Positions 1-9,105 are shown, counted from the stretch's first letter. The stretch is 64,000 nt of DNA from Sphingopyxis witflariensis (GCF_002205635.1 NZ_NISJ01000001.1:434001-498000), one strand, 5' to 3'. Made by a program: numbers and translations. The notes: generated by a model not told the origin, from the sequence alone.

Positions 1-492
1 GTCGTCATCATCGGCGACGGTCAGGTGTCGATGGGCCAGACGGTGATGAAACCCAACGCTCGCAAGGTCCGCCGCCTGCACGACGGCAGCGTCATCGGCG
101 GCTTCGCCGGCGCGACCGCCGACGCCTTCACCCTGTTCGAACGGCTTGAGGCCAAGCTGGAACGCCACAATGGCCAGTTACTGCGCGCCGCGGTCGAACT
201 CGCCAAGGATTGGCGCACCGACAAATATCTGCGCAACCTCGAAGCGATGATGATCGTCGCCGATAAGGACGTGACGCTGGTGATCACCGGCAATGGCGAT
301 GTGCTCGAACCCGAGGGCGGGATCGCTGCGATCGGCTCGGGCGGCAATTTCGCGCTCTCCGCCGCGACTGCGCTCGTCGATTATGAAAAAGATGCCGAGG
401 CCTTGGTGAAAAAGGCGATGCAGGTCGCCGCGCGCATCTGCGTCTACACCAACGACCAGTTCACCCAAGAAACCATCGAAATTCAGGCATAA
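1..492 (+). CDS. hslV: ATP-dependent protease proteolytic subunit HslV (5' truncated)
   Basis: This is the peptidase ring subunit of the HslVU (ClpYQ) cytoplasmic protease, a Thr-nucleophile Ntn hydrolase related to proteasome beta subunits. The frame is open from base 1 and enters at [13 protein letters not shown], a diagnostic HslV segment, followed by [10 protein letters not shown] and [13 protein letters not shown]. About 163 residues are visible. The N-terminal 20 or so, including the catalytic Thr, lie upstream of the window. hslU starts 4 bases after the stop, the usual hslVU operon arrangement. Confidence 0.97.
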   Translation, partial: VVIIGDGQVSMGQTVMKPNARKVRRLHDGSVIGGFAGATADAFTLFERLEAKLERHNGQLLRAAVELAKDWRTDKYLRNLEAMMIVADKDVTLVITGNGDVLEPEGGIAAIGSGGNFALSAATALVDYEKDAEALVKKAMQVAARICVYTNDQFTQETIEIQA

Positions 493-496
493 TTCC

Positions 497-1798
497 ATGA
501 ACAAAGATCTGACCCCGAAGGCGATCGTCGCCGCATTGGACACGCATATCATCGGCCAGGACGCTGCCAAGCGCGCGGTCGCCGTCGCGCTGCGCAACCG
601 TTGGCGCCGCCAGCAGCTGTCGACCGATCTGCGCGACGAAGTGACGCCGAAGAATATCCTGATGATCGGCCCCACGGGCTGCGGCAAGACCGAGATTTCG
701 CGACGTCTGGCCAAGCTCGCCAACGCCCCCTTCATCAAGGTCGAGGCGACCAAGTTCACCGAGGTCGGCTATGTCGGCCGCGACGTCGAACAAATCGCCC
801 GCGATCTGGTCGAGGAAGCCGTGCGGCTGGAGAAGGACCGCCGCCGCGAGGCGGTGCGTGCCGCCGCAGAAGACGCCGCGATGGAACGGTTGCTCGATGC
901 CCTCACCGGCAAGGGCGCCAGCGAGGCAACCCGCCAGAGTTTTCGCCAGCGGATACGCGATGGGCATCTCGACGACAGCGAAATCGAGATCGAAGTTTCC
1001 GACGCCCCCAGCATGCCATTCGAGCTACCCGGTCAGCCGGGGCAGATGGGTATGATCAACCTGTCTGACATGCTCGGCAAGGCGATGGGCGGCGCCCCCA
1101 AAAAGCGCCGCAAACTGAAGGTCATCGAAGCCGCGACGCGCTTGATCGAGGAAGAGCAGGACAAGCGCCTCGACCAGGATGATGTTGCGCGCGTTGCGCT
1201 CGCCGATGCCGAGGCCAATGGCATCGTCTTCCTCGATGAAATCGATAAGATCGCGGTCAGCGATGTGCGCGGCGGATCGGTGAGCCGCGAGGGCGTTCAG
1301 CGCGACCTCTTGCCGCTGATCGAAGGCACGACGGTCGCGACCAAATATGGTCCGATGAAAACCGACCATATCCTGTTCATCGCCTCGGGCGCCTTCCATG
1401 TTGCCAAGCCCAGCGACCTGCTCCCCGAATTGCAGGGCCGCCTGCCAATCCGCGTCGAGCTGAATGCACTCACCGAGGCCGATTTCGTACGTATCCTCAG
1501 CGAGACCAAGGCGGGCCTGCCCGAACAATATGTCGCGCTGATCCAGACCGAAGGCGTTACCATCTCCTTCACCGACGACGCCATCGCGCGCGTCGCGAAG
1601 CTCGCCGCAGAGGTGAATGAGAAGGTCGAGAATATCGGTGCGCGCCGATTGCAGACGATGATGGAACGGCTGGTCGAAGAAATCAGCTTCGGCGCGGAGG
1701 ATATGGGCGGGACAACCCTCGAAATCGACGCCGCTTATGTCGATCGGCAGCTCGCCGATGTCGTGGGCGATACAGACCTCAGCAAATACGTACTTTGA
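497..1798 (+). CDS. hslU: ATP-dependent protease ATPase subunit HslU
   Basis: This AAA+ unfoldase feeds substrates to HslV. The protein has 433 residues, normal for the family. Walker A is GPTGCGKT (residues 58-65), and Walker B FLDEIDK has its Asp near 247. Between them lies the HslU intermediate (I) domain, with the charged stretch around 100-230. The C-terminus, D-L-S-K-Y-V-L, is the tail that docks into HslV. The ATG at 497 follows the hslV stop at once, so the two genes are translationally linked. The downstream gene is convergent. Confidence 0.98.
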   Translation: MNKDLTPKAIVAALDTHIIGQDAAKRAVAVALRNRWRRQQLSTDLRDEVTPKNILMIGPTGCGKTEISRRLAKLANAPFIKVEATKFTEVGYVGRDVEQIARDLVEEAVRLEKDRRREAVRAAAEDAAMERLLDALTGKGASEATRQSFRQRIRDGHLDDSEIEIEVSDAPSMPFELPGQPGQMGMINLSDMLGKAMGGAPKKRRKLKVIEAATRLIEEEQDKRLDQDDVARVALADAEANGIVFLDEIDKIAVSDVRGGSVSREGVQRDLLPLIEGTTVATKYGPMKTDHILFIASGAFHVAKPSDLLPELQGRLPIRVELNALTEADFVRILSETKAGLPEQYVALIQTEGVTISFTDDAIARVAKLAAEVNEKVENIGARRLQTMMERLVEEISFGAEDMGGTTLEIDAAYVDRQLADVVGDTDLSKYVL

Positions 1799-1806
1799 GG
1801 TTGGGT

Positions 1807-1836
1807 GGTCACTCAGCCAATATTGGCCAAGTGACC
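1807..1836. terminator. Palindrome between hslU and the convergent DUF2384 gene
   Basis: A 30-base near-perfect palindrome is centred on AATATT: GGTCACT, then CA, GCCAATATTGGC, CA, AGTGACC. It starts 8 bases after the hslU stop and lies before the convergent stop at 1894. It can form a long hairpin in transcripts from either side. There is no U-tract, so a bidirectional terminator or an mRNA 3'-end stabiliser are both possible. A binding site for a dimeric protein is a third option. Confidence 0.5.
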
Positions 1837-1893
1837 TCGTGCTTCACGAGACGAACGAGTTCTCGAAACACGCGTTTACTGCCGGTTCAGAAT

Positions 1894-2271
1894 TTATCGA
1901 AGCTGAGCATCAAGATAGGCGCGTATGCTGCGGAGGTCGGCAATGTTGCCACCGAGCAGCCAATCGAGTGCACTATGCCCGCCAAGCTCTGGAGCAGAAT
2001 TGGCCGCCCGCAGCCACTCGTTCGCCCGCACGGGAACTGGTAGCAGCGTGTGGATCGCTTTGTAGATTCCGAGCAGATACGAAATCCGTTCCAACGTTTC
2101 GCCACTGGCAGATAATGTCTCGCCACACCGCCATCGTTCCAGTTCGGGGATGGTTGGCGAACCGAGCAGGATTGCCTGCTCGGCTTCACTCAGTTGCCAT
2201 TCCTCAGCCAATAGAAAAAAGGCACGTAGGCCAGCACTTAGTAGTGCGGAACTGGTGGGGTCACCAGCCAT
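1894..2271 (-). CDS. DUF2384 (MbcA/ParS/Xre) antitoxin-like protein
   Basis: The protein has 125 residues. The N-terminal half has the helical Xre-like region (LSEAEQAILLGSPTIPELERW). The C-terminal half carries the DUF2384 signature: ANEWLRAANSAPELGGHSALDWLLGG, then a terminal helix. In this family the DUF2384 domain normally caps a RES-domain NADase toxin. No RES gene follows; the next thing downstream is the end of hslU. The start ATG at 2271 overlaps the upstream stop by 11 bases, so it is coupled to the preceding gene. Its partner may be one of the three upstream proteins. The domain call is firm, the toxin-antitoxin role is inference. Confidence 0.75.
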   Translation of the reverse strand: MAGDPTSSALLSAGLRAFFLLAEEWQLSEAEQAILLGSPTIPELERWRCGETLSASGETLERISYLLGIYKAIHTLLPVPVRANEWLRAANSAPELGGHSALDWLLGGNIADLRSIRAYLDAQLR

Positions 2272-2866
2272 CCCAGCGAATTCCTGCAAAGTCGTTCGAT
2301 GACATCAGGCCTTTCTTGGTGAGCTTGAACAACGGCCCGTTCGGATCGATGGCAGGCTGGAAAAAGAGATCACCTTCCACACCGCGAGACGTATATTCGG
2401 GGAACCAAACGGGGACGAGGCCATCGCGCCCTATTTCGAAAAGGATTTTCCTCGCCCCGCCGGCCTGCGGAAGGATCCGGACCACGATCGCATCGCAACG
2501 GGTGATGCGCATCGCGTTTTCGATCTTCCGGCGATCGTTTCCATTGGCCAAGGTCGCGGGCACAATCATAATATGCGATTCAGGCGCGATCAGATATTGC
2601 GCAAACTCCTGCGGAAGAATCGGGAGCGTGGTATAAAGCTCTAGATCCGCAAGGTGAGCGACCATACGCGCTAAGCTCAAGGTCTGAGCTTCCAGCGCCC
2701 GGTCATTGTCATTCATATATTTTTTCATCGTCGATCCAATTTTCGCAGCGGCTCCGGCTGGGCAGCCGCTGCTTTCATCTCTTCGTTCCAGCCAAAAGCT
2801 GAGTCTTCTTCCTTGAGGGGGTTCGCTCAGGCCTATCGTCCGCAGAACCTGCCGGGCCGAATTCAT
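2261..2866 (-). CDS. Conserved hypothetical protein in MobA/L-like operon
   Basis: This 201-residue protein is of unknown function. Its ATG directly abuts the TAA of the upstream MobA/L-like gene, and its stop overlaps the start of the DUF2384 gene, so it is the third cistron of a four-gene operon. No membrane segments or signal peptide are apparent. The first 45 residues are Arg/Ser/Gly-rich, and the true start may be one of the internal Met codons around residues 47-51 (MKKYMNDND). The remaining part (LARMVAHLADLELY through LTKKGLMSSNDFAGIRWDGW) has mixed alpha/beta character. I do not recognise a family. Confidence 0.6.
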   Translation of the reverse strand: MNSARQVLRTIGLSEPPQGRRLSFWLERRDESSGCPAGAAAKIGSTMKKYMNDNDRALEAQTLSLARMVAHLADLELYTTLPILPQEFAQYLIAPESHIMIVPATLANGNDRRKIENAMRITRCDAIVVRILPQAGGARKILFEIGRDGLVPVWFPEYTSRGVEGDLFFQPAIDPNGPLFKLTKKGLMSSNDFAGIRWDGW

Positions 2867-3487
2867 TTATCCATCGGCTGGGTCGCTGTTGCGACGCCGC
2901 CTCTGCCAATCAGCCCATTCAGCCGCGATCATCGCCTTGCCCGCATCAGCCGAAAAAGGGCGCACGAAGGGACCAAAGCCGAAGCATTGAAGCTCGCGAG
3001 CCGGTGACATCAGATGAATATGCGGGGGATTGGTCGAGCCTACCTCGACCGGCAGATGCATCGCCGCAATCACGGCGACGTTGCGCTCGCGGCACAATCG
3101 TTCAAGAGCGAACTCGCGGGCGTCCTCCCAAGCAAGATGCAGCCGATCGGGATTGGGGAAGCGAAGCGTGATCATCACAAGCAGATCCTTGAGATTGTTG
3201 CACGCTTGCTCCTCATATTTTTCGGAGAGCCGCTTGGGATCGAGGAATTCGTCGTTCGCGAACGACGGCAACAACACGTCCCAGCGATAGCAGCTGGGCA
3301 CCCATGGCGCGGCGACGTCGACCTTCCGTCCTGGACAAAGACGCCTGAGCACTGAGCCCGGGACAGTCTGGATCGGGCCACCCTTGATCTGCCGGCGCAC
3401 GACACCGAACACGAGATTTGGATCGGCTCCTCCGGGGATCGGTACGAAATCTAGATCGCCGGGGGCTGGGAGCTTCTTCATCACCAT
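2867..3487 (-). CDS. MobA/MobL-like HUH nuclease-domain protein
   Basis: The protein has 206 residues, starting MVMKKLPAPGDLDF. The stretch VIAAMHLPVEVGSTNPPHIHLM matches the metal-binding three-His region of MobA/MobL relaxases (H-D-P-x-NPHAHI in typical members), and a downstream Trp-rich helix AEWADWQ also fits. It is far shorter than plasmid relaxases and has no helicase part. A canonical N-terminal catalytic Tyr is not obvious. The start ATG overlaps the upstream stop (ATGGTGA), showing coupling. It may be a domesticated single-strand nuclease domain in a toxin-antitoxin or defence-like operon. The fold assignment is moderate and the role is inferred. Confidence 0.6.
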   Translation of the reverse strand: MVMKKLPAPGDLDFVPIPGGADPNLVFGVVRRQIKGGPIQTVPGSVLRRLCPGRKVDVAAPWVPSCYRWDVLLPSFANDEFLDPKRLSEKYEEQACNNLKDLLVMITLRFPNPDRLHLAWEDAREFALERLCRERNVAVIAAMHLPVEVGSTNPPHIHLMSPARELQCFGFGPFVRPFSADAGKAMIAAEWADWQRRRRNSDPADG

Positions 3488-4134
3488 GACCAGCCTCCGA
3501 TACGGTGCGAAGCCAGATGCACGCTCGCTCGGTCGAGTCCGGCATCGCAATCCCAGTGGTCGACGTAAGGCGCCTGATCCGACAGAAACAGCCCGTGGCG
3601 CATCAACCGGATCGACGGTCCAGCACCTGGAGCCACCAGCCAACTGTCGCCCGCCAAGCCGCGGAACAGGCGGTAATCGAGAAGCCAGATAAGGTCGGCG
3701 GGGCTAGGCAAGGCTACGTCCACCGTTAAATCTGGTGATGCTTCGTCAAATGATCGCCGCAGGAGCACAACAGGATGCCCGGTAGCGATAGCAACGACCT
3801 CCATCTCAGCAAGATACAGCGGCGGCCGACTTGCAGTCGCATGGACAATGAGGCCCGGCGTTTTGAGAAACAGACAGCCGGGCAGTAGAGTGGCCGATAT
3901 TCCCTGACCACGGCTGCTTGAACTATGCATGAGCGTTGCGAGATGGTGCATGACCTTGGTGTCTGCCCGCGTGGCCGCTGGAAGCGGAGTACTGCCCTTC
4001 AAGACAGCGTGAAGCGTTGTGGTGCGGAGCATCCCTTGCGGCCGATCGGTATCGGCGGGGGTCAGACAGTCGTAGGGCAAGTCATTCGGACTATGGGTCG
4101 GGTTTAGCGGGTCAGGAATTGTCGTAAATTGCAT
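3481..4134 (-). CDS. Hypothetical protein, first gene of MobA/L-like operon
   Basis: The protein has 217 residues and no recognised family. The C-terminal two thirds (LPGCLFLKTPGLIVHATASRPPLYLAEMEVVAIATGHPVVLLRRSF through MRHGLFLSDQAPYVDHWDCD) looks like a folded alpha/beta protein. The start is uncertain: the first ATG lies at the edge of ISL3 transposase debris, and an ATG 34 codons in (MLRTTTLHAVLKG) is possible. Its stop overlaps the start of the MobA/L-like gene. Insertion of IS material directly upstream may have removed its original promoter. Confidence 0.5.
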   Translation of the reverse strand: MQFTTIPDPLNPTHSPNDLPYDCLTPADTDRPQGMLRTTTLHAVLKGSTPLPAATRADTKVMHHLATLMHSSSSRGQGISATLLPGCLFLKTPGLIVHATASRPPLYLAEMEVVAIATGHPVVLLRRSFDEASPDLTVDVALPSPADLIWLLDYRLFRGLAGDSWLVAPGAGPSIRLMRHGLFLSDQAPYVDHWDCDAGLDRASVHLASHRIGGWSW

Positions 4135-4270
4135 TTGAACTTCTCATAGCTGGGAGCGCGAACATCGAGCTCAGGGCGGCAGCCCTCCTTCAGAAGTCTT
4201 TCATTCTTCCAACAGGGCCACCTGCGCCTTCCATTTCCCTTCCACCCCATCAGTTCACCGGCATCAGCAG

Positions 4271-4661
4271 GCGGCGCCGCCAAGCTGGCAGCCGGACGCC
4301 CACCCAGCGCCAGCCCAAGGTGATGTAAGATAGAATCCAAGCGGGTCGTACGCCGGGCAAATGTTGCAGTCACATCCGGAGGAAAGCGTTCAACGAAGAT
4401 ACGCGTGGTGCAGCGGGATGTGGCGCAACGAAAACGCCGGGCGACAAGAGTAATCCGAACCGGCCGGCCATGAGATGGTAGATCGGCGAGTGTACGGTGA
4501 TATCGACTGTGGACACGCGCAGATGGCCGGCAGCAGTTCGGGCAGATCGAAACTCGAAATCGGGATCGCCCAGTGATCAGTATCTGATCGGCGGCATACT
4601 CGACCGTGTCGATCACCAATCCTGTTGGCGCAATGGCTTCGCGAAAACCTCTCCCATGCAT
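4271..4661 (-). pseudogene. ISL3-family transposase, N-terminal remnant
   Basis: About 130 residues of an ISL3-family transposase N-terminus are visible. The zinc-finger part reads CPNCCRPSARVHSRYHRTLADLP, and the following HGRPVRITLVARRFRC and GGRPAASLA are typical of the region ahead of the HTH. Homology stops there; the frame then runs into unrelated sequence and the DDE domain is missing. This element differs in sequence from the full ISL3 copy at about 31-32.7 kb. Confidence 0.7.
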
Positions 4662-4852
4662 GGCGATACCCTCCTTCGGGGAAACTCGCCACTATCAACG
4701 CACTTGCACCAAAAGTGAGTCAGAGCCCTTTTTGCACGCCGATCCACACTCCGACCTCGAAGAGGACCATGACCCTGACGGTTCCGCATGCTGGAGGTTG
4801 ACAAACACCCGCGATTAAAGGGCCGATTGACAGCCAGGGGTGAGTTCAACAT

Positions 4853-4903
4853 GGGTCACTTCTCAGTGGAAATTTATGCCCTTCCCGGGTCACTTCTCAG
4901 CGG
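4853..4903. repeat. Two imperfect copies of GGGTCACTTCTCAG
   Basis: GGGTCACTTCTCAGTGG (4853-4869) recurs as GGGTCACTTCTCAGCGG (4887-4903), 34 bases apart. Short tandem terminal repeats like this are found at ends of IS21-type elements, and a related GGTCACTTC string occurs again at 6385-6393, beside the IS3 insertion. No transposase accompanies them. The rest of 4662-5120 holds no gene I can support. Confidence 0.35.
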
Positions 4904-5184
4904 CAATCAACACACAGTAGTTCCCGGCCACCACCAGGCTGTATCGTTGGCCGATCATTACGACTTTGAGTGCGGCGATCGGTTCGCAATCGGTATTCGG
5001 CATTGATGGTCCCCTGCTGGTCAAACGACCGCAGAGGTTCGTCTCAAAATAATGCTGAGCAAGGCTCGCCTTCCACTGGCGGAATTGTACGAGATTCACG
5101 CGCTAAATCTGCGTTACTTCTGATCTGCCCCCTTCTGAGTGGTCCAAAATTGATGATATTTTGGACGACGAAGGAGACATGGAA

Positions 5185-5463
5185 ATGCCGAGCAAGAAGC
5201 ATCGCCCGGAAGAGATTATCGGCAAGCTGCGTGAAGCGGAGGTTGTGCTGTCGCAGGGCGCCACGACGGCTGAAGCGTGTCGCCGGATCGCGGTCAGCGA
5301 GCAGACCTATTATCGGTGGCGCAAGGAATATGGCGGCCTGAAGACCGATCAGGCACGTCGGATGAAGGACCTGGAGAAGGAGAACCAGCGGCTTCGTCGT
5401 GCGATATCGGACCTGACGCTGGACAAGCTGATCTTGCAGGAGGCCGCCCGGGGAAACTTCTGA
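5185..5463 (+). CDS. IS3-family transposase OrfA
   Basis: OrfA is the DNA-binding and frameshift-donor part of the transposase. The start MPSKKHRPEEIIGKLREAEV is chosen because AAGGAG lies 8 bases upstream; an ATG 6 bases earlier is also open. The HTH is GATTAEACRRIAVSEQTYYRWRKEYGG, and the following leucine-zipper helix (MKDLEKENQRLRRAISDLTLDK) mediates OrfA/OrfAB contacts. Near its end is the heptamer GGGAAAC (5451-5457) in the phase G GGA AAC. A GCGCC-GAA-GGCGC stem follows, the layout of a programmed -1 frameshift into OrfB. Confidence 0.9.
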   Translation: MPSKKHRPEEIIGKLREAEVVLSQGATTAEACRRIAVSEQTYYRWRKEYGGLKTDQARRMKDLEKENQRLRRAISDLTLDKLILQEAARGNF

Positions 5464-6356
5464 GCCCCACGCGCCGAAGGCGCTGTATCGATCACATCAG
5501 AACGATGATGCCGGTGTCCGAGCGGCGGCTGTGCCGCGTGCTCGGGCAGCATCGGTCGACACAGCGCAAGGTGCCACGCGGGGCCGACGACGAAGCAGCT
5601 CTGACCGAGGACATCATTGCGCTGGCGCGGCAATATGGTCGCTATGGCTATCGCCGGGTGACGGCGTTGCTGCGCGATGCGGGGTGGCATGTGAACCGCA
5701 AGCGGGTCGAGCGCATCTGGCGCCGCGAGGGGCTGAAGGTGCCGCAGAGGCAACCGAAGCGCGGGCGGCTCTGGCTGAACGACGGATCGTGCATCCGGCT
5801 GCGGCCCGAATATCCCGGGCACGTCTGGTCCTACGACTTCGTCGAGGGCCGCACCCATGATGGCCGCAAATACCGCATCCTGTCGATCATCGACGAGGCG
5901 AGCCGGGAGTGCATGGCGTTGCCGGTGGCGCGTAAGCTGAAGAGCGACGATGTGCTGGCGGCCTTGGCCGAGCTGTTCGTCACGCGCGGGCCGCCGGCGC
6001 ATATCCGGTCGGACAATGGCCCGGAGTTTATCGCGACCGCCGTGCAAGAATGGCTGGCGAAGGTCGGCGTGAAGACGCTCTACATCACACCGGGCAGCCC
6101 GTGGGAGAATGGCTATTGCGAAAGCTTCAACGGGTCGCTGCGCGATGAACTGCTCAACGGCGAGATCTTCTACTCGCTCGCCGAGGCGCGGATCCTGATC
6201 GAGGCCTGGCGGCGGCATTACAACACTGTCCGGCCGCACAGCTCGCTGGGATATCGACCACCGGCGCCGGAGGCCGTTCCATCGCCAGTGTCGCCCTCCG
6301 GTTCCGCTTCGCTCCACCTACGGCCGACACTGGCGATGGAGGCGTCAATGCACTAA
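5460..6356 (+). CDS. IS3-family transposase OrfB (rve integrase core), reached by -1 frameshift
   Basis: OrfB is the catalytic DDE domain. After an HTH_21-like region (YGRYGYRRVTALLRDAGWHVNRKRV) come the three catalytic motifs: D in WSYDFVEG, D in IRSDNGPEF, and E in PWENGYCESFN. The protein ends with the IS3 C-terminal signature RPHSSLGYRPPAPEA. The frame lies -1 relative to OrfA and overlaps it, so the active enzyme is probably the OrfAB fusion. The coordinates give the part of the frame after the slip site; no independent start with a good ribosome site is seen. Confidence 0.88.
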   Translation: MSPTRRRRCIDHIRTMMPVSERRLCRVLGQHRSTQRKVPRGADDEAALTEDIIALARQYGRYGYRRVTALLRDAGWHVNRKRVERIWRREGLKVPQRQPKRGRLWLNDGSCIRLRPEYPGHVWSYDFVEGRTHDGRKYRILSIIDEASRECMALPVARKLKSDDVLAALAELFVTRGPPAHIRSDNGPEFIATAVQEWLAKVGVKTLYITPGSPWENGYCESFNGSLRDELLNGEIFYSLAEARILIEAWRRHYNTVRPHSSLGYRPPAPEAVPSPVSPSGSASLHLRPTLAMEASMH

Positions 6357-6508
6357 CAATCCACGCGGACCACTCGGTGGGGGCCGGTCACTTCACATTA
6401 CCGCCACCTCGCGATTATCAGGGATACTGCAAGCCGATGCCTATGATAGCCGCCATGGGAATAGCTGCCGCTCGGCGTTATGGAGGCCTACGGCAAACGG
6501 AGAACGCA

Positions 6509-7528
6509 CTATCTCTCGTTTTGGGTGGGCCGGAGGATTGCCTTTAACGCAAGGTCCCCCAACTGTGGCGAGAAGTGCGTGAAATCACTCCATTGATCGC
6601 GATCGCGCCAAAGCTGCTGCTCGGCGCTCGATCCCGGTGGCGTCGTTAGCAAATCAAAATAGCGAAAGCGGCAGGCTCCATGCCCGGATAGTTGCTGAAA
6701 CATCTTCGCCGAATCCCGCTGAGCGTCCCTCTGCGAGGCGTCAAACTGCTGCGTCAGAGGTACGTTTGGCGTGCCCGGCAGAGAGAAATAGACAATCGTA
6801 TGTCTGATTCCGGTTTTCGCGCAAATGCGATTGGCGCTGGCGACCATCTGCTCCAAAATCGCGCGGCCACGTTGGCGGGACGCCATACTGGCGTCAAACA
6901 TGCGCCACCCCAATTCGAATCGTCCGGCAGCGGCTGGCCAGTCCACAGAGTCCGATGGAAGTGGCCGGCACTCCGCCTCGCGAACGGCAGTATCATCGCT
7001 TCTGCGAATATTGGCGGCCATGGTCTGGAATGACAACCATGTCGTCCGCGGCGACAGTGCGGCGTAAGCCGCAGAGAGATTGGGGCTCTCGCCTGCGCCT
7101 CCGCGATCGCTGACAGCGCCAAGCTCAATTAGCAGCGTGGTTGGCGTCGTGCGCGTCTCGAGGATTCTCGTGTGAACTTGGGAAAACTCCCGAATCCCCC
7201 AGCCGGTCCCGGCAATGCCAAGCATGTTCGGCCGGTCGCACAGATCGAAGCCAAGCGCTTCGCGGGAGCTGCCGATCAGGAATGTGTCGGCGGATGTTGT
7301 CGCGATCGCGCGTCCATAGGCGGTAACACTGCCGCTGTTTCGTATGAAAGAGACGGCGGACGGAGTCATCGTGCGATTGAGCGCATGCGTTTTCGCCAGG
7401 CCGATCTGACCGGTGGGATCGATCGACGCGTTGAGTAGGCACATGGCCAATATCAGCGCCCCGCAGGCCAGCAGTGCGCGCCAGAAAAGTTTGGCACCCC
7501 CGAAGGGTAGCGCGTCAGAAGCGGGCAT
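6509..7528 (-). CDS. SGNH-hydrolase/DltD-AlgJ-like membrane-anchored protein, partner of MBOAT
   Basis: The protein has 339 residues. Residues 15-33 form one N-terminal membrane anchor (FWRALLACGALILAMCLL), so the rest faces the periplasm. Serine-hydrolase-like motifs are GSSR (86-89, candidate nucleophile Ser) and, near the C-terminus, SDFTHFS with Asp315 and His318, the DxxH pair of AlgJ/AlgX/DltD-type proteins. Such proteins complete the acyl transfer started by an MBOAT. Its start overlaps the MBOAT stop by 14 bases. It is the last gene of the six-gene operon. Family membership is inferred from motifs and context rather than strong overall similarity. Confidence 0.7.
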   Translation of the reverse strand: MPASDALPFGGAKLFWRALLACGALILAMCLLNASIDPTGQIGLAKTHALNRTMTPSAVSFIRNSGSVTAYGRAIATTSADTFLIGSSREALGFDLCDRPNMLGIAGTGWGIREFSQVHTRILETRTTPTTLLIELGAVSDRGGAGESPNLSAAYAALSPRTTWLSFQTMAANIRRSDDTAVREAECRPLPSDSVDWPAAAGRFELGWRMFDASMASRQRGRAILEQMVASANRICAKTGIRHTIVYFSLPGTPNVPLTQQFDASQRDAQRDSAKMFQQLSGHGACRFRYFDLLTTPPGSSAEQQLWRDRDQWSDFTHFSPQLGDLALKAILRPTQNER

Positions 7529-9068
7529 AGATGAACCCCTGCACCTGCGACGGCTGCGTCATACCAAGCAGGCCAATGAAGAGCAGGACGCCGGCGATCC
7601 AGCCCCAAAATGCCGTGGCGCGCCAGCGGATCCATTTTGGCTCGCGCGAGGCTCCGGCGATACCGAATATCTGCATCGTGTTGGGGCAGGCGAAGGTGAC
7701 GACCGTTGCCATACCGAGCCACAACAGGCTTTTCACTGACGAAATGTCGGCATGCGGTAGCAATCGCGGGCGGGATACGGAATGACCAGACGCGTTCAGA
7801 TAGGCAATCAGATCGGAGCCGATTGCCGCCGCCGCGCGGAAATCAACGAGTGCAGGAAGCATGCGTACAAGCTGTTCGTGCGTATCCGCGCGCAACAGCA
7901 GCGCGACCGCCGATACGGCCATGAGCAGCAACAGGTGTCCCGCGAGCGCCCGCGCGCGCGCTTCAAAGCGCGAGAGCTGCCGCGATGCGCTTCGCCGACG
8001 TAACCTTAGAAACTGAAGCGCTATGATGACAAGCGCCAGGCCAAAAGCTTGCAGGAAGGGCAGCAGGGCGAGCGTATGCCACGCGCTGACGGCTAGAAAC
8101 GCAGACAGGGTGGCGAGCGCCCAGGCAATACCGTAGCGTCGGCTGGTCGGGCTTATCGGCAGCTTCCGCGCCACCTGAAATATCGGCTGAAAAACATAGT
8201 CTCGAACAAACATCATAAGGCTGATGTGCCACCGCATCACATATTGGCCCGGCGTCGAGGCCTTGAGTGGGGAATTGAAATTGATCGGCAGAAGGATGCC
8301 GAAGCACAGGGCAACCCCAATCGCGATGTCCGAATAAGCGGAGAAATCGAAATAGAGCTGAAGCATGAATCCCCAGGCGGCGGCCCAGGCCTCCAACGGG
8401 GTCACGCTCCCGGCGGCCGCGCCGGCGAATAGGGCATCGACCATGCTGGCGAGCGGATCGGCCAGCCATATTTTCTTCACGATACCGGCCAGGATCAGGG
8501 TGACGCCCTTTGCGATGGTGTCTGATGCAGGAGGCGCGGCCCCCAGCTGGGCGAATTGCGGGGCCATCCGGGCGTATGGGGCGATCGGACCCGCGGGCAA
8601 TTGCCCGAAGAAGGATATCCAGGATGCATAGCGGATCAGCCCGAGCCTCTCCGCACCATGCCGCGACGCATCGACCAGAAACGTGATTTGCTGTAGCGTG
8701 TAAAAGGCCAGCCCCAGCGGGATGGCGGATCGCATCCCGCCACTATCCGGCAATGCGGCAAAGGCCGAAAGACCGTTTTGGGATAGCTTGAGCATCACGA
8801 GCGGCGCAAGATTGGCAACGATCCCGCCGCCGATGAGCATCGCTCTGGCGGTGGATCCGGGAGCCGTCCGGCGAACAACAAGATGCAAAGCGAAATTGCC
8901 GAGGATCGAGCAGATCAGGAAAGCCAGTGCGACCGGATCATTGCCCGCACAGAATAGCAATGACGCCGCCACCAATACGATCGGAGCCGCACCGGGGCGA
9001 TAGCGGCAGGCAAGCAGAAACGCGCCCACGACGAGCGGGAGCCATGCGAGCACGAACATAGGATTCAC
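7515..9068 (-). CDS. MBOAT-family membrane O-acyltransferase (AlgI/DltB-like)
   Basis: This polytopic protein has 517 residues. It carries the family landmarks FFGQLPAGPI (153-162), LYFDFSAYSDIAIG (238-251), GILLPINFNSP and RWHISLMMFVRDYVF with His281, plus the second conserved His331 in SAWHTLALLP. MBOATs of this group accept an acyl group from a cytoplasmic carrier and pass it through the membrane to a polysaccharide or other envelope acceptor. The start used is GTG at 9068; ATG three codons later is an alternative. It lies 37 bases after the carbamoyltransferase and overlaps the SGNH gene. The acceptor here is unknown. Confidence 0.88.
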   Translation of the reverse strand: MNPMFVLAWLPLVVGAFLLACRYRPGAAPIVLVAASLLFCAGNDPVALAFLICSILGNFALHLVVRRTAPGSTARAMLIGGGIVANLAPLVMLKLSQNGLSAFAALPDSGGMRSAIPLGLAFYTLQQITFLVDASRHGAERLGLIRYASWISFFGQLPAGPIAPYARMAPQFAQLGAAPPASDTIAKGVTLILAGIVKKIWLADPLASMVDALFAGAAAGSVTPLEAWAAAWGFMLQLYFDFSAYSDIAIGVALCFGILLPINFNSPLKASTPGQYVMRWHISLMMFVRDYVFQPIFQVARKLPISPTSRRYGIAWALATLSAFLAVSAWHTLALLPFLQAFGLALVIIALQFLRLRRRSASRQLSRFEARARALAGHLLLLMAVSAVALLLRADTHEQLVRMLPALVDFRAAAAIGSDLIAYLNASGHSVSRPRLLPHADISSVKSLLWLGMATVVTFACPNTMQIFGIAGASREPKWIRWRATAFWGWIAGVLLFIGLLGMTQPSQVQGFIYARF

Positions 9069-9105
9069 AAAACTAATCGGCGCGCTCCACTATCCATGCC
9101 TGGGG

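Larger units (their letters stand above)
5121..6390 (+). mobile_element. Intact IS3-family (IS407-like) insertion sequence
   Basis: This 1270-bp element has imperfect terminal inverted repeats. The left end starts TGATCTGCCCCC and continues to GAGTGGTCC; the right end, read inward, is TGACCGGCCCCC to GAGTGGTCC. It is flanked by the 4-base direct repeat CTTC (5117-5120 and 6391-6394), a target-site duplication of the size expected for the IS407 group. It encodes OrfA and OrfB with a frameshift signal. It sits between ISL3 debris and the 3' end of the acylation operon. Preserved ends, TSD and reading frames suggest a recent insertion. Confidence 0.9.

Noticed and set aside
5349-6317. Long open frame opposite the IS3 transposase
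   Set aside because: Shadow of a GC-rich gene: low-complexity Arg/Pro/Ala composition, no family features, no ribosome site.
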